The position numbers and the translations under genes were made by a program. Positions 40,591-49,244 of a stretch of 64,000 bases of DNA are shown one piece after another. Each line of letters begins with the position of its first letter. Within the stretch, counting starts at the first letter, position 1. The DNA comes from Tepidanaerobacteraceae bacterium (lineage in GTDB: Bacteria > Bacillota > Thermosediminibacteria > Thermosediminibacterales > Tepidanaerobacteraceae): the NCBI GenBank assembly GCA_024655905.1, contig JANLFP010000002.1, positions 135,829-199,828 of the forward strand, written 5' to 3'. The notes under the pieces were generated by a model. The model saw only the letters and a program-made list of their open reading frames with translations. It had not been told where the DNA came from and made no database searches.

Positions 40591-41865
40591 TTATCGAGCT
40601 GTTTTTATAAACGTATTTCTATGCAGATTTAAGAATAATTCTTGCAGGTTATCTATCATTGTTTCTATGGTAAATTTTTCAAATACCATTCGGCAGCCTT
40701 TTTCCGCCATTACCTTTGCTTCTTGAGGATTATTGATAAAGTAAAGCATTGCCTCGGCGAGGGCTTCAGGGTCATCGGAGGGCACCAGCAGGCCTGTTTT
40801 CCTGTGGTCCACAATTTCGGAGATGCCGCCCACATTCGTGGCAACGACCGGTTTTTCCAAAGCGAGGGCCTCCAGGATTGAAATCCCCAGGCCCTCGCTG
40901 CGGGATGAGAGCACCACTATATCTGAGCAATCGATCAGTTCATATATGTCATTTCGAAATCCCAAAAACTCCACATTTTTTTCAATGCCCAACTGACGGG
41001 CCATTTTTTTTAACATTGCTTTTTTCGGGCCGTCGCCAGCAATAAGAAATAAAGGCTGGATAACAGGTTGTGATGGATTCTGCGGTATTTCAACACGTGA
41101 TACTTCTTTGCAGGCAACTTTTTCTGTTAAAACCGCTGCTGCTTTTAAAAAGACGTCTACGCCTTTGGAAGCAATCAGACGGGCTATATTCAATATTATT
41201 ATTTGTTTATGTATGCAAGAACGATTATTTGTATCATCTATTTTATCCATTCCGGAGAGCAATCCGGGCATTATTAAATCCGGCGACTCGTTTGAGTTAT
41301 ATGCGCCTTTATTTGCGCTGTTTCGAATTTTTTTTATATCGATTCCGTTGTATATGACCCGAATATTGCCTTCAGATATACCCCACAGTTTTGATACATG
41401 GTCCTTTAAGCTCGAGGATACCGCAATTACCTGTCGGTTGAATTTGATGCAAAAACCCGCAAGGAAATTGGAAAGGCGCTGTTTTATTCCCGTTTCTTTT
41501 ACAGCGGGAAAGTTGTGTATAGTAGTCACTATCAACCGTTTGCCCGACAATATCCCTGCGACGGTGCCCATGATACAGCACGCAATGCCGTGGCAATGGA
41601 TAATGTCTACTTTTTCCTTTTTTATGATTTGAATCAGATTCAAAAGGGATTTGAGCATAGACCATGGATTTCTCCGATCGCCCACGCCGATTTCATAAAG
41701 ATTTTTTATTTTATTTTTCACACTGTTCCTGTCATATTGCCCTTCAGGGCATACAAGGATTATATCGAACATGTCTTTATCAAGCCCCGAGAGTATGGAT
41801 TCAACATGCTTTTTCATACCGCCTTCGGCATCCCGAATAAATTCAAGAATTTTTATTCTGTCCAT
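40591..41865 (-). CDS. Family 4 glycosyltransferase (GT-B)
   Basis: Retaining glycosyltransferase of 424 residues. N-terminal acceptor domain with EGGMKKHVESIL and IIHCHGIACC, and C-terminal donor domain with LFLIAGDGPKKAML and the E-x7-E motif SRSEGLGISILEAL near 330. Usual roles are capsule, teichoic acid or other surface glycan synthesis; donor and acceptor are unknown. AAAGGAG precedes the ATG. About 60 residues in the linker between domains (serine- and asparagine-rich, near 185-245) are longer than usual. Confidence 0.88.
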   Translation of the reverse strand: MDRIKILEFIRDAEGGMKKHVESILSGLDKDMFDIILVCPEGQYDRNSVKNKIKNLYEIGVGDRRNPWSMLKSLLNLIQIIKKEKVDIIHCHGIACCIMGTVAGILSGKRLIVTTIHNFPAVKETGIKQRLSNFLAGFCIKFNRQVIAVSSSLKDHVSKLWGISEGNIRVIYNGIDIKKIRNSANKGAYNSNESPDLIMPGLLSGMDKIDDTNNRSCIHKQIIILNIARLIASKGVDVFLKAAAVLTEKVACKEVSRVEIPQNPSQPVIQPLFLIAGDGPKKAMLKKMARQLGIEKNVEFLGFRNDIYELIDCSDIVVLSSRSEGLGISILEALALEKPVVATNVGGISEIVDHRKTGLLVPSDDPEALAEAMLYFINNPQEAKVMAEKGCRMVFEKFTIETMIDNLQELFLNLHRNTFIKTAR

Positions 41866-42080
41866 GGCAAATCTCCTTTAAAAATCTATGTAGGATTTTT
41901 ATTCCATTATTGATTAATATAAATTAATTGTCTATTGTTTTCAACATTTTATACATAAAAAACCGACATACGTTAAAAGACTACTTTTAAACCGATATAT
42001 TTTCTGATAAAATTTATCTATGCTTGTTATATTTTCTATTATTTGCTTCTTTTACAATTTCGAGGGAGGAAGGGATTTTA

Positions 42081-43079
42081 TTGTTTAAGCTAACCGGGGA
42101 ACAGGAGGAGAGGGCCCGTCGGATACACGCAAAGAGCATTGTATTTGACGCCCATTGTGACACAATTTTGTCGGTCATTGAAGGGGAGAGAAGCCTAGGC
42201 GAAAAATCGGACAGAGGGCATATAGATATACCCAGGCTCAGGAGCGGTGGCGTAAACGCGCAGGTGTTTGCGGTCTTTGTCCGGCCCGAATGGTATTATG
42301 ATGCAGTTCACATGACAATGAAAGGGATATCCATATTAAAAAGCCAGATGGAGCAAAACGGCAGCGAAGTGGATATTGCATATTCTGCGGCGGATGTCGA
42401 AAAGGCCGCAAAAGACGGTAAAATAGCCGCTTTGATCAGCATCGAGGGTGGCGAGGCTCTGCAGGGGGACATCCACATGCTGAGGATATACAGGGAACTG
42501 GGCGTAAGTTCTATAGTGCTGACATGGAATCGCCGCAACGCTATTGCAGACGGTGCCCAGGACGCAAGAAGCGGCGGCGGCCTTTCGGACTTTGGTGTGG
42601 AGGTAGTAAAGGAGATGGAAAGACTCGGCATGCTTGTAGACATCGCCCATATATCCCCGAAGGGTTTCTGGGATGTGCTGGATGTTGCAAGGAAGCCTCT
42701 CATTGTGTCCCATTCCATGCCCAGAAAATTCATGGATATTCCGAGGAACCTTGATGACGAGCAGATTAAAGCCGTGGCAGAAAGAAATGGGGTCATAGGC
42801 GCCACCTTTTACTTCTCAAGTTACGGGGGGCGGCAGGGCTCCATCGAAAATATACTGGATGTTATAGATTATTTTGTAGATGTTGCCGGGATAGATCATG
42901 TGGGGATCGGTTCCGATTTTGACGGATATGACGGCAATGTGGAAGGGCTCGAATCGTGCGAAAAGATGATAAATCTCACCCGAGGCCTGGTCTTTCGCGG
43001 ATATTCCGATGAGGATATAAAGAAAATACTGGGAGGAAACTTCTTAAGAGTATATAGCGGCCTCCAACCCCTCACATAG
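42081..43079 (+). CDS. Membrane dipeptidase family (M19) dipeptidase
   Basis: Zinc-dependent dipeptidase of about 332 residues. The metal ligands are visible: FDAHCDTIL near the N-terminus, the bridging glutamate in ALISIEGGEAL, and histidines in VDIAHISPKGF and LIVSHSMPR, then HVGIGSDFDGYDG. TTG 42081 is chosen for the AGGGAGGAAGGG tract eight bases before; the upstream in-frame codons from 42024 lack a site. It may recycle dipeptides or hydrolyse D-amino-acid dipeptides. It is 16 bases upstream of nfo and probably co-transcribed. Confidence 0.9.
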   Translation: MFKLTGEQEERARRIHAKSIVFDAHCDTILSVIEGERSLGEKSDRGHIDIPRLRSGGVNAQVFAVFVRPEWYYDAVHMTMKGISILKSQMEQNGSEVDIAYSAADVEKAAKDGKIAALISIEGGEALQGDIHMLRIYRELGVSSIVLTWNRRNAIADGAQDARSGGGLSDFGVEVVKEMERLGMLVDIAHISPKGFWDVLDVARKPLIVSHSMPRKFMDIPRNLDDEQIKAVAERNGVIGATFYFSSYGGRQGSIENILDVIDYFVDVAGIDHVGIGSDFDGYDGNVEGLESCEKMINLTRGLVFRGYSDEDIKKILGGNFLRVYSGLQPLT

Positions 43080-43095
43080 AAAGGAGTTTTGCGAC

Positions 43096-43923
43096 GTGCG
43101 TATCGGCGCCCATATTTCTATTTCGAAAGGTTATGAACATGCTGTAAAAGAGGCCCTTTCCATTGGGGCCAATACAATGCAGTTTTTTTCCAGGAATCCC
43201 CGGGGCAGCGCGGCAAAAGCGCTGGACTTTGTGGATATTAAAAACGCAGAAGAATTATGTAAAAAGCAGGATTTTGGCCCCCTGGTGGCTCACGCGCCAT
43301 ATACCCTCAACCTGGCGTCTTCCAGAGAAAAGGCAAGGGAATTTGCGCTTATGGTTTTAAAAGACGATATTGAGCGGCTGGAACAGGCAAAAGTGCCTTA
43401 CATGGTAATTCATCCAGGAAGTCATCTGGGGGACGGCATTGAACAGGGCACTGAAAAAATAGCCTCTGGGCTCAAACATATAATGACTGGGCGAGAAAAG
43501 ATGATGATTCTACTTGAAACCATGGCTGGAGCAGGAAGCGAAGTCGGATACACTTTTGAACAATTGTATGATATCATGGACCGGACAGGCATGCCCGAAA
43601 AATTCGGGGTATGCATAGATACCTGCCATCTTCTGGGAGCTGGATATGATGTAATTGGCCGATTGGACGAGGTTCTGTCTGAATTTGACCGGATTCTGGG
43701 GCTTTCAAGGATTAAAGCGATTCACCTCAACGACAGCAAGTTTCCCCTTGGAAGCCGTAAAGACCGTCACGCCAATTTGGGGGAGGGAGAGCTGGGGAGT
43801 GAAGCCATAAAAAACATAATAACTCATCCGGCATTAAAGGATAAGCCTTTTCTTCTTGAGACTCCCGGAGGTATTGAAAATTATAAAAAGGAAATAGATA
43901 TGCTCAAAAGCATGACAGATTAA
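43096..43923 (+). CDS. nfo: Endonuclease IV (AP endonuclease)
   Basis: Zinc-dependent apurinic/apyrimidinic endonuclease of 275 residues. MRIGAHISISKGYEHA at the start, MVIHPGSHLGDG, LLETMAGAGSEVG, GVCIDTCHLLGAGYD and IHLNDSKFPLGSRKDRHANLGEG are the metal-binding motifs. GTG start after AAAGGAG. It precedes nth, giving a base-excision repair pair: the glycosylase/lyase and the AP endonuclease in one transcript. Confidence 0.95.
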   Translation: MRIGAHISISKGYEHAVKEALSIGANTMQFFSRNPRGSAAKALDFVDIKNAEELCKKQDFGPLVAHAPYTLNLASSREKAREFALMVLKDDIERLEQAKVPYMVIHPGSHLGDGIEQGTEKIASGLKHIMTGREKMMILLETMAGAGSEVGYTFEQLYDIMDRTGMPEKFGVCIDTCHLLGAGYDVIGRLDEVLSEFDRILGLSRIKAIHLNDSKFPLGSRKDRHANLGEGELGSEAIKNIITHPALKDKPFLLETPGGIENYKKEIDMLKSMTD

Positions 43924-43959
43924 GAAAATATATATGTTAAAGAAAACGAGTGATGAATT

Positions 43960-44718
43960 TTGGAAAAAAATGCGGATGGCTCAAAAATTAACATGACAGG
44001 CAACGAAAAAACAGACAAATCGGGAATTCGATTTAACTACCCGGGGAATTTGGAAGAGAGGGAACGTTTGTCGCGACTTCTTGAGACTCTGGGAACACTG
44101 TATCCCGGTGTATCTGTTGCCCTTCGCTATGAAACCCCTTTCCAACTGCTGGTCGCTACGATTTTATCCGCTCAATGCACCGATAAAAGAGTAAATATGG
44201 TGACCGAAAGATTATTTAAAAAATACAAAAGACCCGAGGATTTTGCCGGTGCCGATATTAAGGAACTGCAGGAAGACATAAAAGAATGCGGGCTTTTTCG
44301 AAACAAAAGCAAAAGCATAATTGATGCATCCCGGGAAATAGTGGAAAAACATGGCGGCAGGGTGCCGGCGGATTTTGAGCAGCTCTTAAAACTTCCCGGA
44401 GTAGGCCGCAAGACAGCCAATGTTATTCTGGCCAATGCCTTCGGCATACCTGCTTTTGCGGTGGATACCCATGTTTTCAGGCTGGCTAGAAGGCTGGGTT
44501 TTTCCGATAAAAATGACGTGCTCGGCGTGGAAAAAGACCTTATGGAAAAAGTTCCCCAGGAAATGTGGATAAAAGCCCATCACTGGCTGATATATCACGG
44601 CAGAAGAGTTTGCCGGGCGAAAAAACCCGCGTGTGAGGAATGCCCGTTGAATGATTTATGTCCCAAAAAATTTCTTGAAAAGATACGGCGCCCCGGCGGT
44701 AAGCCACAGACCCAATAA
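43960..44718 (+). CDS. nth: Endonuclease III (DNA glycosylase/AP lyase)
   Basis: Base-excision repair glycosylase. Helix-hairpin-helix LPGVGRKTANVILANAFG with the catalytic lysine, the aspartate in AVDTHVFRLARRLG, and a [4Fe-4S] cluster with C-x6-C-x2-C-x5-C spacing (CRAKKPACEECPLNDLC). The 252 residues include a non-conserved polar N-terminus of about 30; the start is uncertain (TTG 43960 or ATG 43993) because no strong site is present. The 3' end overlaps the convergent PAP2 gene by 63 bp. Confidence 0.93.
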   Translation: MEKNADGSKINMTGNEKTDKSGIRFNYPGNLEERERLSRLLETLGTLYPGVSVALRYETPFQLLVATILSAQCTDKRVNMVTERLFKKYKRPEDFAGADIKELQEDIKECGLFRNKSKSIIDASREIVEKHGGRVPADFEQLLKLPGVGRKTANVILANAFGIPAFAVDTHVFRLARRLGFSDKNDVLGVEKDLMEKVPQEMWIKAHHWLIYHGRRVCRAKKPACEECPLNDLCPKKFLEKIRRPGGKPQTQ

Positions 44719-45504
44719 GAAATACCTGGCGGCGGAGAAAATATTTCCGGCAGGCAGAATTTCTTTTAATCCTGCATATATCAATAGAAACCCGACGGCG
44801 CCTGTGGAATACTTTACAATAGTTATCACCGCGTTTGTCTTTTTAGGTTCGTAACCTATGAACCTTTCTTCAATTAAATATCCCAGCCATGAAGCCGACA
44901 GCATTCCCATATATTTAAATACATCGGGGTGAGGGAATATGACAAGAAGTATTGCAGGGCCGGCCAGCGCGGCGGCACATATTATAAAATCGTCTGCCGG
45001 GAGAATAAATTTGCCGCTGACGAGCGTCAGCAGCACTATTATAAGCCCCACAATTATTCCCCCGGCGATATCAACGGGCCAGTGCACCCCGAGATACAAC
45101 CTTGAAAGACTGACCAGAATTATTATGGTGGTACCCAGTATATAGACAGAAATCTTTCTGTAATGGAACATTATTATGCCCCATATTGTAGTGCTGCCCT
45201 GGGCGTGGCCGCTGGGAAAAGAATATCCGCCGGCCGAGGAAGTGTAAATTGACCTTATGCCCGGATACCCGATGGGCCGCGCTACGGCGGTGATTTCTTT
45301 TAGAGCCGTATTTACATACATGGATATCAAAATGGCGCTGCTCAGTTTGATTCCCATTCTTTTATCAATGCTCCAGTAGAAAATGGGGATGAGCAAAAAG
45401 TAAAAACCTTCACTGCCGAGATTTGTGATGAAAATGAAGAAGTAATCAAAGACAGGCGAAGAGATGGATTGAATGAATTTGATAATATCCGCTTGAAGTT
45501 CCAT
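44656..45504 (-). CDS. PAP2 superfamily membrane phosphatase
   Basis: Membrane phosphatase of 282 residues with about six hydrophobic segments. The three-part signature is complete: K-x6-RP (KEITAVARPIG, near 70), PSGHAQGS (near 97) and SR-x5-H-x3-D (SRLYLGVHWPVD, near 132). It probably dephosphorylates a lipid phosphate such as undecaprenyl diphosphate or phosphatidic acid. AGGAGG precedes the ATG. The C-terminal 21 codons lie inside the nth gene on the other strand. Confidence 0.88.
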   Translation of the reverse strand: MELQADIIKFIQSISSPVFDYFFIFITNLGSEGFYFLLIPIFYWSIDKRMGIKLSSAILISMYVNTALKEITAVARPIGYPGIRSIYTSSAGGYSFPSGHAQGSTTIWGIIMFHYRKISVYILGTTIIILVSLSRLYLGVHWPVDIAGGIIVGLIIVLLTLVSGKFILPADDFIICAAALAGPAILLVIFPHPDVFKYMGMLSASWLGYLIEERFIGYEPKKTNAVITIVKYSTGAVGFLLIYAGLKEILPAGNIFSAARYFLLGLWLTAGAPYLFKKFFGT

Positions 45505-45558
45505 AGGGCTCCTCCTATTAGATTTGAATAATTAATTGCAGTGTAGAAACAAAGTCCG

Positions 45559-45631
45559 CTGCCGGAGGTGCCGGGCCATCTCCGGCAGGAAAGCAATTTT
45601 TTGCTGGCCTCCACGCCGGTCAGACCCGGCG
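45559..45631 (+). ncRNA. Three-hairpin leader before the aminotransferase gene
   Basis: CTGCCGGAG (45559-45567) pairs with CTCCGGCAG (45580-45588); AGCAA/TTGCT forms a small stem at 45592-45605; CGCCGG (45614-45619) pairs with CCGGCG (45626-45631). The DNA is much more GC-rich than its surroundings. It is in a divergent gap, so it is probably the aminotransferase 5' leader. No T-run follows the last hairpin. Not matched to a known riboswitch. Confidence 0.4.
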
Positions 45632-45669
45632 CAAAAATATAAAACGATAATATGGAAAGGAAGGTTTGT

Positions 45670-46833
45670 ATGGAATATCAAAAATATGTGGCAAAAAATG
45701 TAAAATCCATCGAAATCTCCACAATCAGATATTTTTTCAATATGGTGAACCAGGTGGAAGGCGCCATATCTTTATGTATCGGAGAACCGGATTTCACCAC
45801 TCCGGAGCATATCAATGAAGCCGCCATAAAGGCCTTAAACGACGGAAAAACCTTCTATACTCCCAACGCGGGGCTTTTAGAGCTCCGTAAGGAAATTGCG
45901 GGATATATGAAGAGGCGCTTTAAACTTGAGTACAATCCGGAGTCTGAAATAATCGTCACCATTGGAGCAAGCGAGGCCATCGAGGTGGCTATAAGAACCT
46001 TGACGGAATCCGGGGATGAGGTTTTGATACCCCAACCGTCCTTTGTGGCATATGGGCCCTGCACCATACTGGCAGGAGGCAAGCCGGTATATGTGCCCAC
46101 GTACATGGAAGACGAATTTGCTTTGAGGCCTGATGTTTTGGAGAAATATATTACCCCAAAATCAAAAATACTGGTTTTGCCGTATCCCAACAATCCCACG
46201 GGAGCAGTAATGAGCAGGCAGCAGCTGGAGGCTATAGCCCAAGTGGTAGAAAAACATGATTTAATTGTGGTTTCAGATGAGATTTACTGGGACCTTACTT
46301 ATGGTGTGGAACATTCGGCTTTTGCATCCATACCCGGTATGTGGGAGAGGACCGTTACCATAAGCGGCCTTTCGAAATCCTACGCCATGACGGGCTGGAG
46401 GCTGGGCTATATCGCCGCTCCGCGGGAACTGGCCGCAGAGATTCTTAAGGTCCACCAGTACAGCGTCACATGTGCGGCCACAATGGGTCAGTACGCCGCA
46501 ATCGAAGCCCTGAGAAACGGCGACGAGGATATCGCGAGGATGAGAGAAGAATACAACAAGAGGCGGATCTTTCTTTTATCAAGTTTGCGGAATATGGGGC
46601 TTGAGTGTTTCGAACCCAGGGGAGCCTTCTACGTATTTCCTTCCATAGAAAAGACCGGCATCCCGTGCGAGGAGTTCGCACAAAGGCTTTTGTACGAGGC
46701 AAAGGTGGCGGTTGTTCCGGGCACTGCTTTCGGCGAAAACGGCCGGGGCTTCGTCAGGATGGCCTATGCTACTTCCATGGAAAATCTTGAAGAAGCGGTG
46801 AGAAGAATAAAAAATTTTATGGCCGGGCTATAG
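45670..46833 (+). CDS. Class I/II PLP-dependent aminotransferase
   Basis: Fold-type I aminotransferase of about 387 residues, aspartate-aminotransferase-like (PatA/AspC group). SLCIGEPDFTTPEHI, PYPNNPTGAVMS, the cofactor-binding VVSDEIYWDLTY, the lysine in SGLSKSYAMTGWRLGYIAAP and FVRMAYATS are present. ATG 45670 lies close behind GGAAAGGAAGG. The amino acid specificity is unclear. A GC-rich three-hairpin leader precedes it and a terminator follows at 46860. Confidence 0.9.
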   Translation: MEYQKYVAKNVKSIEISTIRYFFNMVNQVEGAISLCIGEPDFTTPEHINEAAIKALNDGKTFYTPNAGLLELRKEIAGYMKRRFKLEYNPESEIIVTIGASEAIEVAIRTLTESGDEVLIPQPSFVAYGPCTILAGGKPVYVPTYMEDEFALRPDVLEKYITPKSKILVLPYPNNPTGAVMSRQQLEAIAQVVEKHDLIVVSDEIYWDLTYGVEHSAFASIPGMWERTVTISGLSKSYAMTGWRLGYIAAPRELAAEILKVHQYSVTCAATMGQYAAIEALRNGDEDIARMREEYNKRRIFLLSSLRNMGLECFEPRGAFYVFPSIEKTGIPCEEFAQRLLYEAKVAVVPGTAFGENGRGFVRMAYATSMENLEEAVRRIKNFMAGL

Positions 46834-46859
46834 TTTGTTACCGTACACAATTATTTTCC

Positions 46860-46906
46860 GGTGCAGCGGCAATTCTTCGAACTTAAAACCGCCTGCACCA
46901 TTTTTT
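46860..46906 (+). terminator. Terminator after the aminotransferase gene
   Basis: GGTGCAGCGG (46860-46869) pairs with CCG-CTGCACC (46889-46899, one bulged C), followed by six T. Confidence 0.7.
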
Positions 46907-46933
46907 GTATTTGTCAGACAGCGCCGATCAAAT

Positions 46934-47146
46934 TCAACTCCAGATTTGTGATAAATTTATCTCCAGCCCTTTTATCACAAGAGAGGTTATGGTTTCATCG
47001 TCGGCTCCATTGCAGAAAAACCGCTGGTGAACAGGGTTAGGCACTGGAGCCGCGAACAATTCCCCCTCTACAATTTCATATCTCTTGCCGTCATCGGGTA
47101 GTTTCAGGTAATCATTATAATCCAGCAATCTCTCTTGAGGCTTCAA
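46934..47146 (-). pseudogene. Internally deleted Uma2 (DUF820) nuclease-family gene
   Basis: The 70 codons start like a Uma2 protein (LLDYNDYLKLPDDGKRYEIV-EGELF, then PVPNPVHQRF) and end like one (ETITSLVIKGLEINLSQIW), but the central 110-120 residues with the D…ExK nuclease core are missing. Family members are about 190 residues. A TTG start with GGAGGTGA upstream is kept, so the deletion joined the two ends. The product cannot be an active nuclease. Confidence 0.7.
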
Positions 47147-47308
47147 TGAAAGTCACCTCCAAAAAATTCTGATTTTCTACATTGGGGACATTCCTCCGAC
47201 TACCCCAGATGCATACCCCAGAAGAGGAAGAGTGTCCCCGCACCTATTATATCACACTGCAGTGAAGGTGAAAACAATTGTCTGATTGCTCTATCAGGAT
47301 TTCCTGAC

Positions 47309-47340
47309 GCATTATGCTTTTATAATGCAAGCTTTTTATT
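47309..47340 (+). terminator. Hairpin with T-tract upstream of the pur operon
   Basis: GCATTAT (47309-47315) pairs with ATAATGC (47322-47328), followed by a T-rich stretch. No plus-strand gene ends just before it, so it may only insulate the pur promoter. Confidence 0.45.
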
Positions 47341-47341
47341 A

Positions 47342-47385
47342 AAAACCGTATAATTCTTGAATAATAATCAAAAATGTTCGGAAAA
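47342..47385. promoter_or_regulatory. Inverted PurBox pair (PurR operator of the pur operon)
   Basis: AAAACCGTATAATT (47342-47355) and, inverted, AAATGTTCGGAAAA (47372-47385) match the Firmicute PurBox (AWWWCCGAACWWT; the second nearly perfectly), with 16 bases between. Two inverted PurBoxes 16-17 bases apart upstream of pur genes is the known PurR arrangement. Confidence 0.75.
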
Positions 47386-47389
47386 CCTG

Positions 47390-47418
47390 TTGTCAAATAA
47401 ATTACATTATGGTAAGAT
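47390..47418 (+). promoter_or_regulatory. Promoter of the pur operon
   Basis: TTGTCA (47390-47395), 17 bases, TAAGAT (47413-47418), directly after the PurBoxes. The leader of about 105 bases shows no purine riboswitch. Confidence 0.6.
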
Positions 47419-47530
47419 TGTAATATAAAGTTTAAAAAATAAATAAGATTTCATAGACCCTTATATAATTCAGGAATTGTTCATATTTTTAACAAAAAGG
47501 TAAAAATATATTTTGGGGAGGTGTAAAAGA

Positions 47531-48238
47531 GTGGATAAAATGGACATGCTTTATGAAGGCAAGGCTAAAAAAGTATACAGCACAGAGGATAAATCATATT
47601 TCATCATGGAATTCAAGGACGATGCAACGGCTTTCAACGGACAAAAGAAAGGCAAAATCCATGAAAAAGGAATTATGAATAACAGGATTTCGGCCTTTCT
47701 TTTTGAACTATTGGAGAAAAACGGAATAAAGACTCATTTTGTAAAGCTTTTAAACGATAGGGAAATGCTGGTTAAAGCGGTAAGGATTCTGCCTCTGGAA
47801 GTCATCGTGAGAAACATTGCCGCGGGTAGCCTGGCAAAAAGACTGGGTTTGGCAGAAGGAGAAGAATTGCAAAGGCCGGTTCTGGAACTGTGTTATAAAA
47901 ATGATGAGCTGCAGGACCCAATGATAAACGATTATCATGCCATGGCGCTGGGAATCGCTACAGAGGAGCAGTTAAAATTTATTGAGGAAACATCTTTTAA
48001 AGTGAATAAAATTTTGCAAGACTTCTTCATTCAGAAGGGCATAATACTTGTGGACTTAAAATTGGAATACGGCACGTTCGACGACGAAATACTTCTCGCT
48101 GACGAGATATCTCCGGACACCTGCCGTTTCTGGGACGCCGGCACTGGAGAAAAACTTGACAAAGACCGCTTTCGCCGAGACCTCGGGAAGGTGGAGGAAG
48201 CCTATCAGGAAATTCTGAAAAGAGTGATTGGAAAGTAG
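47531..48238 (+). CDS. purC: Phosphoribosylaminoimidazole-succinocarboxamide synthase
   Basis: SAICAR synthase of about 235 residues, joining aspartate to CAIR in purine synthesis. YEGKAKKVY at the start, [33 protein letters not shown] and [14 protein letters not shown] are diagnostic. GTG 47531 is chosen, eight bases after GGGGAGGTG; ATG 47540 is possible. First gene of the nine-gene pur operon. Confidence 0.95.
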   Translation: MDKMDMLYEGKAKKVYSTEDKSYFIMEFKDDATAFNGQKKGKIHEKGIMNNRISAFLFELLEKNGIKTHFVKLLNDREMLVKAVRILPLEVIVRNIAAGSLAKRLGLAEGEELQRPVLELCYKNDELQDPMINDYHAMALGIATEEQLKFIEETSFKVNKILQDFFIQKGIILVDLKLEYGTFDDEILLADEISPDTCRFWDAGTGEKLDKDRFRRDLGKVEEAYQEILKRVIGK

Positions 48239-48273
48239 ACTTCCAATTGTAAATAGAGAAGGGAGATTTAATT

Positions 48274-48528
48274 ATGATAAATGCCAAGATTCACGTGCGT
48301 TTTAAATCCGGAGTTCTCGACCCCCAGGGTACCGCCGTCAAAGGAGCCCTGAAGCACCTGGGCTTTGAAAATGTGGTGGATGTTAGGGTGGGAAAGCTGA
48401 TAGAGGTGAAACTGGATGCTGCCGATGAAAAAGATGCAAAAGAGCAAATAAAATCCATGTGCGAAAAACTCCTGGCAAATCCGGTGATAGAAGACTACAG
48501 CTTTGAAACTCAGAATCTGGAGGTTTGA
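48274..48528 (+). CDS. purS: FGAM synthase subunit PurS
   Basis: Small 84-residue subunit that bridges PurL and Pur[27 protein letters not shown] is the family pattern. GAAGGGAGA precedes the ATG. It is followed immediately by purQ, as in other Firmicutes. Confidence 0.95.
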   Translation: MINAKIHVRFKSGVLDPQGTAVKGALKHLGFENVVDVRVGKLIEVKLDAADEKDAKEQIKSMCEKLLANPVIEDYSFETQNLEV

Positions 48529-48530
48529 CC

Positions 48531-49244
48531 ATGAAATGTGCCGTAATAATGTTTCCAGGTTCCAACTGTGATATAGATTGCTACCATGTCTTGAGCGAAG
48601 TGCTGGGGCAGCCTGCGGAATATGTGTTTCACAAAGAAAAATTCGGTCCCGGGGATTTTGACCTCATCGTTTTGCCCGGCGGGTTTTCTTACGGAGACTA
48701 TCTCAGGGCCGGCGCCATTGCCAGGTTTTCGCCGGCGATGGATTCGGTGCTAAAAGCCGCCGAAGCGGGGAAACTGATCATAGGCATATGCAACGGTTTT
48801 CAGATTTTGCTTGAGGCAAAGCTTTTGCCGGGAGCCATGAAGAGGAACAGGGATCTTAAATTTCATTGCCATGACGTATATTTGAGAGTGGACAACGATG
48901 AAACGCCCTTTACGAGGCTGTACAAAAAAGGGGAGATTATCAGGCTCCCCATCGCACACGGCGAAGGAAATTATTATGCAGATGTTCAAACAATCGAAAA
49001 ACTCAAAGCCGAAAACCGCGTCGTTTTTACTTACTGTGACAGAGACGGAAATGTTTCGGATGCAGCCAATCCCAACGGTTCGGTGGAAAATATTGCAGGC
49101 ATTATCAATGAACAGGGGAATATACTCGGCATGATGCCTCATCCTGAGCGATCTTCGGAAGAAATACTTGGCAATACTGACGGTAAAAGATTATTCGAAT
49201 CTATTTTGAGGCATATCGAGGGGAGGACGACTTATGGCCGGTAG
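48531..49244 (+). CDS. purQ: FGAM synthase glutaminase subunit PurQ
   Basis: Class I glutamine amidotransferase of about 237 residues supplying ammonia to PurL. Catalytic cysteine in [13 protein letters not shown] (near 86), histidine and glutamate in [12 protein letters not shown] near the end, and [10 protein letters not shown] at the start. ATG 48531 follows GGAGGT and begins two bases after the purS stop; an in-frame TTG at 48525 is less likely. It overlaps purL by 11 bp. Confidence 0.95.
   Translation: MKCAVIMFPGSNCDIDCYHVLSEVLGQPAEYVFHKEKFGPGDFDLIVLPGGFSYGDYLRAGAIARFSPAMDSVLKAAEAGKLIIGICNGFQILLEAKLLPGAMKRNRDLKFHCHDVYLRVDNDETPFTRLYKKGEIIRLPIAHGEGNYYADVQTIEKLKAENRVVFTYCDRDGNVSDAANPNGSVENIAGIINEQGNILGMMPHPERSSEEILGNTDGKRLFESILRHIEGRTTYGR

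Noticed and set aside
47419-47530. Purine riboswitch before purC
   Set aside because: The conserved loop sequences are absent.
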